A stretch of DNA of 64,000 nt from Pseudomonas gingeri (GTDB lineage: Bacteria > Pseudomonadota > Gammaproteobacteria > Pseudomonadales > Pseudomonadaceae): NCBI RefSeq assembly GCF_013385425.1, contig NZ_JACAQA010000009.1, positions 41,750-105,749 on the forward strand, in the 5' to 3' direction. How positions within the stretch are numbered: the first letter of the stretch is position 1; each line of letters opens with the position of its first letter. The notes under the pieces were generated by a model. It saw only the letters and a program-made list of their open reading frames with translations. It was not told the origin of the DNA and did not search any database. Shown here in pieces: positions 49,717-57,909 of this stretch. The translations under genes were made by a program, and so were the position numbers.

Positions 49717-51114
49717 TCAGGCTGCATCCATGACGCCAGGCTGTGGGCTTTGCGCCGTATGGCGTCCGAGCATCCGCTTCATCCGCCATTCAAATGCCAG
49801 TGTCAGGCTCACCGCCGAGCAGGCCAGGCCCAGCGCCAGGCCCCACCAGACACCGGTCGGTCCGCCGTTGAAGTCGAACGCCAGCAACCACGCCGCCGGA
49901 GCGCCGATCAGCCAGTAGCAGGCAAGACCGACGAGGAAGGTGGTCTTGGCGTCTTTCAGGCCCCGGATCGCGCCCATGGCAATGGTCTGGGTGCCGTCGA
50001 ACAGCTCGAACCAGGCGGCCACCGCCAGCAGCCTGACGGCCAGTTCGATGACCGGTTGGAACGCCGGGTCGTTGCGATCCAGGAACAGCCCGACCAATTG
50101 ATTCGGTGCCAGCCAGAACAGCGCGGCAAAGGCCAGCATGGCGGCCGCGCCGAAGGCGATACCGACCCGGCCGGCCAGGCGTGCGTCGAGCAATTGCCCG
50201 GCACCATAGTGCAGGCCGATGCGCAGGGTGATGGCGTAGGAAATCCCCGCCGGTACCATAAACGCCGCCGAAACGATCTGCAGGGCGATCTGGTGCGCCG
50301 CCAGTTGCGTGCTGCCCATGGTGCCCATGCACAGCGCGGCAAAGGCGAACAAGCCGACTTCCACGGCATAGGTGCCGCCAATCGGCAGGCCCAGGCGCCA
50401 GAGCTCGCGCAGATACTGCCAGTTGGGTCGCGACAGGCCCCGCAGCAAAGGGTAGTTGCGGTACGCCGGATGCCGTTTGATATGCCAGGCCAGCGCCAGG
50501 GCCATGCAGCTGGCGACCAGGGCGGTGACCAGGCCGATCCCAACCAGGCCCAGCTTGGGCAGGCCGAACATCCCGGTGATCAGGGCGTAGTTGAGGGCAA
50601 AGTTGGCCAGGGTCCCGCACAGGCTGATCACCATCACCGGGGTGGCGCGGCCCAGGGCGCTGGTGAAACCACGCAGGGCCATGAAGCTCAGGTAGCCGGG
50701 CAGGGCGAACGGCAGCACGGTCAGGAACTGCGTGGCGGCGTGCACGTTGCTCGGCGTCTGGCCGAACATCAGCAGCACCGGCTTGAGGTTCCACAGCAGC
50801 AGGCCGGCGAGCAGGGCCATTGCCCAGGCCAGCCAGAGCCCGGCCTGGGTCAGGCGGGTGGCGCCTTCGATATCGCCGGCGCCCTGGCGAATGGAGACCA
50901 GGGTGCCGACCGCCGCGATCACGCCAATGCAGAAAATTGACACGAACGAATAACTCGCCGCCCCCAGGCCGCCGCCGGCCAGGGCCTCGGGGCTGAGCCG
51001 GGCCATCATCAGGGTGTCGGTCAGCACCATCAGCATATGCGCCAACTGCGAGGCGATCAGCGGCCCGGACAGCCGCAGGATGGCCCAGAGTTCGGTGCGT
51101 GCTGAATGCTTCAT
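49717..51114 (-). CDS. MATE family multidrug efflux transporter
   Basis: 465 residues from MKHSARTELWAILRLSGPLIASQLAHM (two further in-frame starts lie up to 24 bp upstream). Twelve hydrophobic segments; the N-terminal-half VLTDTLMMARLSPEALAGGGLG and second-half GGTYAVEVGLFAFAALCMGTMG repeats are the NorM/PmpM pattern. Cation-coupled export of cationic drugs is the family role. Equivalent to PA5294. Converges on the GGDEF-EAL gene with a 24-bp gap. Confidence 0.9.
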   Translation of the reverse strand: MKHSARTELWAILRLSGPLIASQLAHMLMVLTDTLMMARLSPEALAGGGLGAASYSFVSIFCIGVIAAVGTLVSIRQGAGDIEGATRLTQAGLWLAWAMALLAGLLLWNLKPVLLMFGQTPSNVHAATQFLTVLPFALPGYLSFMALRGFTSALGRATPVMVISLCGTLANFALNYALITGMFGLPKLGLVGIGLVTALVASCMALALAWHIKRHPAYRNYPLLRGLSRPNWQYLRELWRLGLPIGGTYAVEVGLFAFAALCMGTMGSTQLAAHQIALQIVSAAFMVPAGISYAITLRIGLHYGAGQLLDARLAGRVGIAFGAAAMLAFAALFWLAPNQLVGLFLDRNDPAFQPVIELAVRLLAVAAWFELFDGTQTIAMGAIRGLKDAKTTFLVGLACYWLIGAPAAWLLAFDFNGGPTGVWWGLALGLACSAVSLTLAFEWRMKRMLGRHTAQSPQPGVMDAA

Positions 51115-51272
51115 GATCATCAGGCTCGACAGGTGCAAGGCAGTGAGGACCGTTGATTCTCAGGGTTCCCGGGCATTTGCACAAAGGGATAAAACCGATT
51201 GCTCGCATGATAAAAACTCATGCAAGGCGCTTTCTGCTAGGGTTGGCGCATTGCGTTATCGGAGCGCTTCCC

Positions 51273-52193
51273 ATGTCCCGTCGTCTGCCTCCCTTGTATG
51301 CCTTGCGCGCTTTCGAAGCGGCGGCACGCCATAGCTCGTTTACCCGGGCGGCGGAGGAACTGTCGATTACCCAGAGTGCGGTCAGCCGACATATTCGTAC
51401 GCTCGAAGAGCACTTCGCCTGCCGGCTGTTCCAGCGCAACGGGCGCAATCTGCAACTGACCGAATCCGCGCGTTTGCTGCTGCCGGGTATCCGCGAGGGC
51501 TTCGGTGCCCTGGAGCGGGCCTGCAATACCTTGCGCGCCGAAGACGACATCCTGCGCATGAAGGCCCCTTCGACCCTGACCATGCGTTGGCTGCTGGCGC
51601 GGCTGAGCCGCTTCCGGCATTTGCAGCAAGGCAATGAGGTGCAGCTCACCAGCGCCTGGATGGATATCGACAGCGTGGACTTCAACCAGGAGCCGTTCGA
51701 TTGTGCGGTGCTGCTCAGCAACGGCCATTTCCCGCCCGACTGGGAGGCCAGCTACCTGTTTTCCGAGTGGTTGATTCCGGTGGGAGCACCTACGCTGCTC
51801 AATGAGCAGCCTTGGGATGCCGAGCGTCTGGCCAGCGTCGAGCTGCTGCACCCGACGCCCGATCGGCGCGACTGGCGCAGTTGGCTGGGGCGCATGGGTC
51901 TGTCCGAACGGGTCTCCCTCAAGGGCGGCCAACTGTTCGATACCCTGGAGCTGGGGATGATTGCCGCTGCGCGGGGTTATGGGGTTTCCATGGGCGACTT
52001 GCTGATGGTGGCCGAGGATGTGGCCCAGGGGCGTCTGAGTTTGCCGTGGCCGACCGCCGTCGACAGCGGTGAGAAATATTACCTGGTCTGGCCGAAAACC
52101 CGACCGGGTGGGGAGCGTCTGCGGCGGCTCAGTGATTTCCTCCAGGGTGAGGTCGCGGCCATGGTCTTGCCTGAAGTCGAGCGTCTGGGCTGA
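51273..52193 (+). CDS. LysR-type regulator (GcvA-like)
   Basis: 306 residues from [20 protein letters not shown], behind GGAGCG; in-frame codons further upstream are not supported. N-terminal winged helix ([27 protein letters not shown]) and LysR substrate domain (from about 90, with [19 protein letters not shown]). The [26 protein letters not shown] opening is typical of GcvA/AmpR-type members. Divergent from the MATE pump and so its likely regulator. Confidence 0.88.
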   Translation: MSRRLPPLYALRAFEAAARHSSFTRAAEELSITQSAVSRHIRTLEEHFACRLFQRNGRNLQLTESARLLLPGIREGFGALERACNTLRAEDDILRMKAPSTLTMRWLLARLSRFRHLQQGNEVQLTSAWMDIDSVDFNQEPFDCAVLLSNGHFPPDWEASYLFSEWLIPVGAPTLLNEQPWDAERLASVELLHPTPDRRDWRSWLGRMGLSERVSLKGGQLFDTLELGMIAAARGYGVSMGDLLMVAEDVAQGRLSLPWPTAVDSGEKYYLVWPKTRPGGERLRRLSDFLQGEVAAMVLPEVERLG

Positions 52194-52374
52194 TACGCTG
52201 TTTTTGGTGGCCACTGATATCCGCCCAAATGACTCAAGTATTCGTCGGTGCCGCCGAATCTACCGACAGGGAACCGGCGTCAAAAAACGGTTTGCTCATA
52301 CTTTGTTCATTGGAAATGTTTCCGCGCGGTCTGACAGTCTCCACAGGATTCGCCGCCCGGTCAGGAGCCGTACC

Positions 52375-54351
52375 ATGTCTCGACCCCGTGCTCGAATCGC
52401 CTCGCAACTGGGGCTGGCACTCGCCGTTATCCTGGCGTTGGTGATCAGTGGCAGCACCGTGTTTGCCCTGCGTTCGCTGGATTCCGCCAACCTCGACACC
52501 CGTGAAGAGCACCTGGCCAGTGAAGCGCGTTTGCTCGCTGATCAACTGAACACTTTCCACAGCACCCTGCGCGACAGTACCCAGCGCCTGAGTGGGTTGT
52601 TCGAAAAGCGTTTCAGCAGTGGCATGAGCGTGCGCCCCGAGCAAATGATCGCCGTGGGCAGCGTGCAAGCTCCGGGCTTGTACCTGGGCAATGAACTGCT
52701 GAACAACAACTTTACCGAGGTGGATGCGTTCAAACAGATGTCCGCGGGTGTCGCGACCCTGTTCGTGCGCAGTGGAGAGGACTTCGTCCGGGTCAGCACT
52801 TCCCTGACCAAGCAGGACGGCAGTCGCGCCATCGGCACCTTGCTCGATCACCAGCATCCGGCCTACCAGCGTTTGCTGGCGGGCCAGGCGTACGTCGGGC
52901 GGGCGCTGCTGTTCGACCGATCCTACATGACCCAGTACACACCGGTACGCGATGCCGGCGGCAAGGTGATCGCGGTGCTGTTCGTCGGTTTCGACTACAC
53001 CGATGCGCAGAATGCCCAGTTCGACAACCTCAAGCGCTTCCGTATCGGCACGGCCGGCTCCCTGGCCTTGCTCGATGAGCAGAAGCATTGGCTGGTGCCG
53101 CCAGCTGGGGTGACGGACCCTGCACAGGCGGTCCCGGTGATTGTCGATCTGCTCCGGCAACCGGGCCACGGGCGCTTCTGGAGTGACAAGAACGAGGACT
53201 TCTACAGCGTCGCGGCGACCTTTGACGGCGGGCCGTGGACCGTGGTGGCGAGCATGCCCAAGGCCGAGATCCGCGCCGTGACCTGGAGCGTCGGCATTCA
53301 ACTGGTGATCGGCAGCCTGCTGGCGATGCTGCTGGCCGTCGGCGCGGCGATCTGGCTGCTGCGCAGCAAGTTGCGGCCCCTGGGCGACCTGGTACGCCAG
53401 GCGCAAGCCCTGGGGGCGGGGGATTTGAGTGTACGGTTGAACGTGTCCAGCCATGACGAGATCGGCCAGTTGGCCGAGAGTTTCAACCAGATGGGGCAGG
53501 CGCTGTCCTCGATGGTCGAGCACATCCGCAAGGCGGCTGCCGAGGTCAGCGCACGTGCCCATGTGCTCACCGGTTTGTCTGGCGGAGCCTATGAAGGGAT
53601 CGAGCAGCAATCCGGCGAGATCAGCAGCATGGCCGGTGCCGTGGAGCAGTTCAGTGCCACCTCGCTGAATATCGCCGACAACATGGGCAATACCGAACGG
53701 CTGGCCCAGGAAAATGCCCGGCAGACACGAATCGGTCGCACCGCCATGGAGGAGGCTTCGGCCTCCCTGGAGCAGATCGCCGGCTCCCTCGGTGGCACGG
53801 CAGAGGTGATCAACGCCCTGGGGCAACGTTCCGAGGAGATCGGCGGGATTGTCGGGGTGATCACCTCGATTGCCGACCAGACCAACCTGCTGGCGCTGAA
53901 CGCGGCTATCGAAGCGGCCCGCGCCGGCGAGCAAGGTCGCGGCTTTGCCGTGGTGGCCGATGAGGTGCGCAGCCTGGCGGGGCGTACCCGTGAAGCCACC
54001 GACCAGATTTCCGGAATGATCCAGAGCATCCAGCAACAGACCGGCCACGCCATCAGCACCATGGAAGAGGGCAATCGGCTGATGCAGGAAGGCCTGTCAC
54101 GCAATGCCAATGTGGCGTCGGCCCTGGCGCAGATCGACGAGCAGAGCCGGTCGGCCGGGCAGCAGTTCGCCGTCATCACCAGCGCAACGCAGGAGCAGAG
54201 CAACACCGCGACCCAGCTCAGCGGCAACCTGCAGGGTATTGCCCTGGCCAATAGCGAGCAGCGCGAAGTCGTCTCCAACCTGGCGCTCACGGCCCGGGAG
54301 CTGGAGACCCTGGCTACGGAGCTGCGCCAGGAAGTGGATCAGTTTCGCTGA
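52375..54351 (+). CDS. Methyl-accepting chemotaxis protein with Cache sensor
   Basis: 658 residues from [26 protein letters not shown] precedes it. TM1 at about 12-33; a large periplasmic sensor (about 38-300) of the Cache_3-Cache_2 type, with [25 protein letters not shown]2 about 300-325; HAMP about 325-380; cytoplasmic signalling domain with the hairpin tip [41 protein letters not shown], fully conserved. The protein ends shortly after the signalling bundle without an NWETF-type CheR/B tether. Ligand unknown. Confidence 0.92.
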   Translation: MSRPRARIASQLGLALAVILALVISGSTVFALRSLDSANLDTREEHLASEARLLADQLNTFHSTLRDSTQRLSGLFEKRFSSGMSVRPEQMIAVGSVQAPGLYLGNELLNNNFTEVDAFKQMSAGVATLFVRSGEDFVRVSTSLTKQDGSRAIGTLLDHQHPAYQRLLAGQAYVGRALLFDRSYMTQYTPVRDAGGKVIAVLFVGFDYTDAQNAQFDNLKRFRIGTAGSLALLDEQKHWLVPPAGVTDPAQAVPVIVDLLRQPGHGRFWSDKNEDFYSVAATFDGGPWTVVASMPKAEIRAVTWSVGIQLVIGSLLAMLLAVGAAIWLLRSKLRPLGDLVRQAQALGAGDLSVRLNVSSHDEIGQLAESFNQMGQALSSMVEHIRKAAAEVSARAHVLTGLSGGAYEGIEQQSGEISSMAGAVEQFSATSLNIADNMGNTERLAQENARQTRIGRTAMEEASASLEQIAGSLGGTAEVINALGQRSEEIGGIVGVITSIADQTNLLALNAAIEAARAGEQGRGFAVVADEVRSLAGRTREATDQISGMIQSIQQQTGHAISTMEEGNRLMQEGLSRNANVASALAQIDEQSRSAGQQFAVITSATQEQSNTATQLSGNLQGIALANSEQREVVSNLALTARELETLATELRQEVDQFR

Positions 54352-54488
54352 GGCGGCGCCTCGTCACAGGCGCTGAAATACGGGTGGTAGTACATGCGCT
54401 CATCGAGCTGACGGGAATTTTTCTGGTCGACTTGCTGAATCGTTTCATCAGCGCTATAAAAGTCGGACAATTCCAACAAGGACCGCCC

Positions 54489-55703
54489 ATGACTTCCCTC
54501 CGCTTGCTCTTCGGTGTCACCGCCCTGACCGCTGCTTCCCACGCCATGGCCTGGGACTACGTGCTGCTCGACAGCGACACGCCCGCGCAGAACCGGCAGA
54601 TCACCAGCCAACAACTGGGGATCAAGACCGACAAACCTTTTTCCGTGACGATGCGCACCTTGCATGGCGGCCGCCAGGAAGGGGTCAGCATCGTCGATAT
54701 CGACAACGGCACGATGAAACTCTCGGTGGTCCCGACGCGGGGCATGAACGTCCTGCACGCGTCCGTGGGCAATGTGCGCCTGGGCTGGGACTCGCCGGTC
54801 AAGGAAGTGGTCAACCCGGCCTTTATCGAGCTCAACGGCCGTGGCGGCCTGGGCTGGCTGGAGGGCTTCAACGAGTTGGTGGTGCGTTGCGGCTATGAGT
54901 GGGTCGGGCATCCGGGGCTCGATAACGGTGAACTGCTCACCTTGCACGGGCGGGCGGCGAATATTCCGGCCAGCAAGGTCACGTTGCATATCGATGAGAA
55001 GCCGCCTTATGCCATTCGTTTGCAAGGCGAGCTGAAGGAGCAAGCGTTCAAGAAAGTCGACTTCTCGGTGGTCACCGAACTGTCGACGGTGCCTGGGAGC
55101 GTGAGCTTTGCGCTCAACGACACGCTGACCAACAACGGCGACTATCCGAAGGAATACCAGGCGCTGTACCACAGCAACTTCAGCACTCCGTTCCTGGAGC
55201 AGGGCGCGCGTTTCGTGGCGCCGGTGAAGCAGGTCTCGCCATTCAACGACAAGGCCAAGGGCGACCTGCCGGACTGGCAGACCTATCGCGCGCCGACCAA
55301 GGACTATGACGAGACCGTCTACAACGTCGTGCCGTATGCCGATGCCAAGGGCGACACCTTGGCGGTGTTGCACAACAAGGCCGGCAGTCTCGGGGTTTCG
55401 CTCGGGTTCAATACCCAACAGTTGCCGGTGTTCTCCCTGTGGAAAAACACCGATACCCAGGGGCAGGGTTATGTTACCGGGCTGGAGCCGGGGACCAGCT
55501 TCTCCTATAACCGCCATTACCAGCGTCCGCTGGGGCTGGTGCCGACCATCGAGGCCGGGCAGAAACGCCAGTTCCAGATCAGCTACAGCCTGCTGGCGGA
55601 CAAGGCGGCTGTGGATAAGGCGGTGCAGCGGGTGACGCAGATTCAGGACGGGCGCAAGACGGAGGTGCGGGGCACGCCGTTGGTGGATTTGAGCAAGGAA
55701 TAA
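54489..55703 (+). CDS. Exported DUF4432/aldose-1-epimerase-like protein
   Basis: 404 residues from MTSLRLLFGVTALTAASHAMA, a signal peptide probably cut after AMA. The mature protein is a galactose-mutarotase-like beta sandwich of the DUF4432 family (VSIVDIDNGTMKLSVVPTRGMNVLHASVGNVRLGWDSP and GFNELVVRCGYEWVGHPG). Cytoplasmic DUF4432 proteins are usual, so a secreted copy is a variation; periplasmic sugar binding or epimerisation is inference. A stand-alone gene, 138 bp after the chemoreceptor. Confidence 0.8.
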   Translation: MTSLRLLFGVTALTAASHAMAWDYVLLDSDTPAQNRQITSQQLGIKTDKPFSVTMRTLHGGRQEGVSIVDIDNGTMKLSVVPTRGMNVLHASVGNVRLGWDSPVKEVVNPAFIELNGRGGLGWLEGFNELVVRCGYEWVGHPGLDNGELLTLHGRAANIPASKVTLHIDEKPPYAIRLQGELKEQAFKKVDFSVVTELSTVPGSVSFALNDTLTNNGDYPKEYQALYHSNFSTPFLEQGARFVAPVKQVSPFNDKAKGDLPDWQTYRAPTKDYDETVYNVVPYADAKGDTLAVLHNKAGSLGVSLGFNTQQLPVFSLWKNTDTQGQGYVTGLEPGTSFSYNRHYQRPLGLVPTIEAGQKRQFQISYSLLADKAAVDKAVQRVTQIQDGRKTEVRGTPLVDLSKE

Positions 55704-55805
55704 CCTGGAGGGGATGGGTTGGCCGATGGTGTGGTGTGTCGGTCAGACCTTGTTCGCGTGATATTCCTGTTGTCACTGAGTTTTGAAACAGCATATGACA
55801 TTGGT

Positions 55806-55834
55806 TTGACTGTTTCGTCATAGGCGAATATTAT
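55806..55834 (+). promoter_or_regulatory. Strong sigma-70-type promoter upstream of the NYN gene
   Basis: TTGACT (55,806-55,811), 17-bp spacer, TATTAT (55,829-55,834). This is the best consensus promoter in the window. Transcription would start near 55,841, only about 60 nt before the terminator at 55,879-55,903. Confidence 0.7.
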
Positions 55835-55878
55835 TCGATCAACAGCCCAGTACAGCGCGCAGGCAATAGTTAGAACCT

Positions 55879-55903
55879 GCCCAGCGGTCCTGGGCTTTTT
55901 TTT
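55879..55903 (+). terminator. Intrinsic terminator inside the NYN gene leader
   Basis: GCCCAG-CGGTC-CTGGGC followed by eight T. It ends 16 bp before the NYN start codon, with the GGAG ribosome-binding site immediately after. A preceding hairpin, GCAGG with CCTGC (55,860-55,880 region), overlaps its 5' arm and would be mutually exclusive, as in attenuators. Confidence 0.85.
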
Positions 55904-55918
55904 GCCTGGAGAAAGCCA

Positions 55919-56747
55919 ATGAAGCGAACAGCCGTCCTCATTGACGGAGGATTCTTCTTCCAGAGAATCATGTTTTTTATTCGAAAATACTTTAGGAAAG
56001 ATTTTTCTATTACTGCGGAGCAATTAGCGCGAGTTATCAGAAAAATCGTTCGGCTTCATATTGAAGACTCACGAACTGCAACCCGAGAGCTGTACCGGGT
56101 TTACTATTACGATTGTCCGCCACCGTCAAATCAGGTGCGTCTGCCAATAGCATCGGAAGGACAAACCTCGGCAGATCATTTGAATTTCAAAAGCCATCCG
56201 CCTTACCAGCTTCGGCGGGATCTGCACGATCATCTGCGATCAAGCCGAAAGACCGCGTTGCGTCTGGGAGAGTTGGCTAAAACCGGGGAATGGCAGCTTA
56301 ACGCCCATACTCTGAAGGATCTGCTTAGGGGGGCACGGCAATGGGCAGAACTGACGAACGGCGATTTTCATTACAAGGTTCAGCAGAAAGCAGTTGATAC
56401 GAAGCTTGGGATGGATATAACAACACTCACTCTCGACAAGTTGGTGGACGTTGTCATATTGGTTGCTGGAGATTCTGATTTTGTTCCTGCCGCTAAGTTG
56501 GCGCGTATGAAAGGTATCGATTTTATACATGGATCCCATGTGGGCTAACACGAGCCGTAGTTTGAGTGAACACGTTGATGGGCTTCGATCATATGATCTG
56601 GTCAAAATAATTCGAGACGTGACGGGGGAGGTCGTTTCAAATCCCCCTGATTGGTGGGAGAAGTGTTTGGGCATAGGCCAGCAGAAGGTCTATGCAGAGA
56701 TGGCTATTGCTGGAAACTTGGATTCTGATCCAGGCGTTCCCAACTGA
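55919..56747 (+). pseudogene. NYN-domain (LabA/DUF88-like) protein, frameshifted
   Basis: The first frame (55,919-56,548) encodes 209 residues: MKRTAVLIDGGFFFQRIMFF with the metal-binding Asp of the NYN/PIN-like RNase fold, LGMDITTLTL, and VVILVAGDSDFVPAAKLARMKGIDFI, all family motifs. After GIDFI it runs into HGSHVG-stop. The next frame, from 56,529, continues with LDPMWANTSRSLSEHVDGLRSYDLVK-like sequence to 56,747, the expected continuation (...DFILDPMW). One extra A near 56,530 explains the break. The intact protein would be about 275 residues. The catalytic domain is complete in the short frame, so partial function is possible. Confidence 0.75.
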
Positions 56748-56766
56748 GCGGATAGAAGAGATTTAT

Positions 56767-57216
56767 CTAACTGGAGCTTGGTCGATACTGCAACGCTTCG
56801 GCCAGATGCTCCCGGCTTATGTTTTCCTCCTGCTCCAGATCCGCCAAGGTGCGCGCCACCTTGAGCAGCCGATGGGCTGCCCGCAGAGAAAGCGTCAGTC
56901 GTTCGCACGCTGTCTCCAGCCATTTTTCATCGCCTGTGGATAACTTGCAGTGCACGCGCAATGCCGGTAAATCGAGAAACGCGTTGGCGCATCCCTGGCG
57001 CTGTTGCTGACGTTGTCGAGCTTCGGCGACTCTGGCGGCGGCCTGCGCGGTGTTGTCGCCGTCTTGCTGGCTGGGGCTGAGCGCCGTGGCTTCGCGGGCC
57101 ACGGTCAGGTGCAGGTCGATGCGATCCAGCAGCGGGCCGGAGAGTTTGTTGCTGTAGCGCTGGATCTGTTCCGGGGTGCAGCGGCAACGTCCACTGGGGT
57201 CGCCAAGATATCCACA
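56767..57216 (-). pseudogene. comM: comM (YifB family) 3' fragment, truncated by island insertion
   Basis: About 149 codons matching the C-terminus of the Mg-chelatase-like ComM AAA+ helicase: CGYLGDPSGRCRCTPEQIQRYSNKLSGPLLDRIDLHLTV, the following Gln-rich linker, and the C-terminal DNA-binding helical domain (LRVHCKLSTGDEKWLETACERLTLSLRAAHRLLKVARTLADLE). Upstream of CGYLG the sequence is unrelated, and the ~350 N-terminal residues with the Walker motifs are absent from this window. ComM extends branch migration during natural transformation; comM is a known hotspot for islands such as the Acinetobacter AbaR elements. The codons GGA-TAT-CTT at the edge are unlike the GC-rich remainder, so the junction lies there. 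Confidence 0.9.
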
Positions 57217-57348
57217 TATGCACAGTCGACATGATATCAATGGACAAGCGCTGAAGGCGGCGTAAACCAATGGTTTGGACGGAACATAAAGCGTCCATGG
57301 ATATCTTGAATAAACGTGGACATCAGCCCCGAAAATGTCCATAGGTAA
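57204..57348. promoter_or_regulatory. Island terminus with clustered inverted recognition-like sites
   Basis: The 138 bp between the comM junction and the original end of the gmtX-like gene hold an inverted pair CAAGATATCCA (57,204-57,214)/TGGATATCTTG (57,298-57,308). A second pair is GATATCAATGGAC (57,233-57,245)/GTCCATGGATATC (57,293-57,305; 12 of 13). Two more GTCCA-type copies lie near 57,316 and 57,336. Such arrays are typical of recombinase-binding arms next to an attachment site. No gene is present. Confidence 0.5.
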
Positions 57349-57370
57349 TGGAATTTAGCCATTGGCCTTA

Positions 57371-57375
57371 CCTAG
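57371..57375 (+). repeat. Target-site duplication CCTAG, left copy
   Basis: CCTAG immediately outside the TG terminus of the nested element; the identical pentamer lies at 62,904-62,908 outside the other end. Confidence 0.75.
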
Positions 57376-57393
57376 TGCGAAATTGCGCTCCAC

Positions 57394-57462
57394 TTGACCA
57401 CCCCTTTGCATTCGACCTGACCAGTCATTTGCATTCGTGCTGACCACCGATTGCACCAGATT
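57394..57462 (+). repeat. Three 23-bp-period repeats, left transposon end
   Basis: TTGACCA...TTTGCATTCG starting at 57,394, CTGACCA...TTTGCATTCG at 57,417 and a degenerate CTGACCA...TTGCACC at 57,440. Starts are exactly 23 bp apart. Confidence 0.85.
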
Positions 57463-57499
57463 TGCCATGCACACTTTGTGACCATGATCGGCAGAAAAC

Positions 57500-57686
57500 G
57501 GCCGATTCTGTTGAAAAAGTCGGTCCTTCTAGACTGCCCTCGTACTGACTGCTGAAAATGCCTTTTTTGCGCGCAGCTACGCGAAATCCAAGCCCCCGAA
57601 TCCTCTGCTCAATGTAAAGATTTCAATCTCAAGCGCGTACTTTTCTGCCGTGGAAGCCATGGCCGACTTTTTCAACAGAATCGGCC
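57500..57686. mobile_element. MITE-like sequence with 24-bp perfect inverted ends
   Basis: GGCCGATTCTGTTGAAAAAG+TCGG (57,500-57,523) and its exact reverse complement (57,663-57,686) enclose 139 bp without a reading frame. The TTGTTGAAAAAGTC-type end is common on small insertion sequences and their non-autonomous derivatives in Pseudomonas. No clear target duplication was found. The remaining gap to 57,909 shows no other feature apart from AAGGA, the ribosome-binding site of the next gene. Confidence 0.6.
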
Positions 57687-57909
57687 AGAAGCGGAGGCTC
57701 GACATTACCTCGCAGACCAAAGGTTACGCTCCCTTCAGCATGGGGGAGCAGTAGTAGATATATCCATGAGGCGATGCGATTATGACAACTGGATAGGACT
57801 ACCCCTTAGATTGATGGCTGGAAAAATGTCGCTACTAGCGTCGTGGGTAGGGCATGTGCGCATTTGAAGATGGCGCGCTTTGTAGAAATGACACTCAAGG
57901 AAACTGAAA

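Noticed and set aside
55840..55918. Type III toxin-antitoxin locus (RNA antitoxin plus terminator plus toxin)
   Set aside because: Type III antitoxins are tandem RNA repeats of about 35 nt before a ToxN-like endoribonuclease. Here no tandem repeat exists and the protein is NYN type.
56520..56545. Programmed frameshifting in the NYN gene
   Set aside because: The junction ATTTTATACATGG has no standard slippery heptamer followed by a stimulatory structure that I can see, so a mutation or sequencing error is more likely.
57394..57462. Short CRISPR-like array from the 23-bp periodic repeats
   Set aside because: Only three degenerate contiguous units without spacers, mirrored in inverted orientation at the other end; they are transposon terminal repeats.
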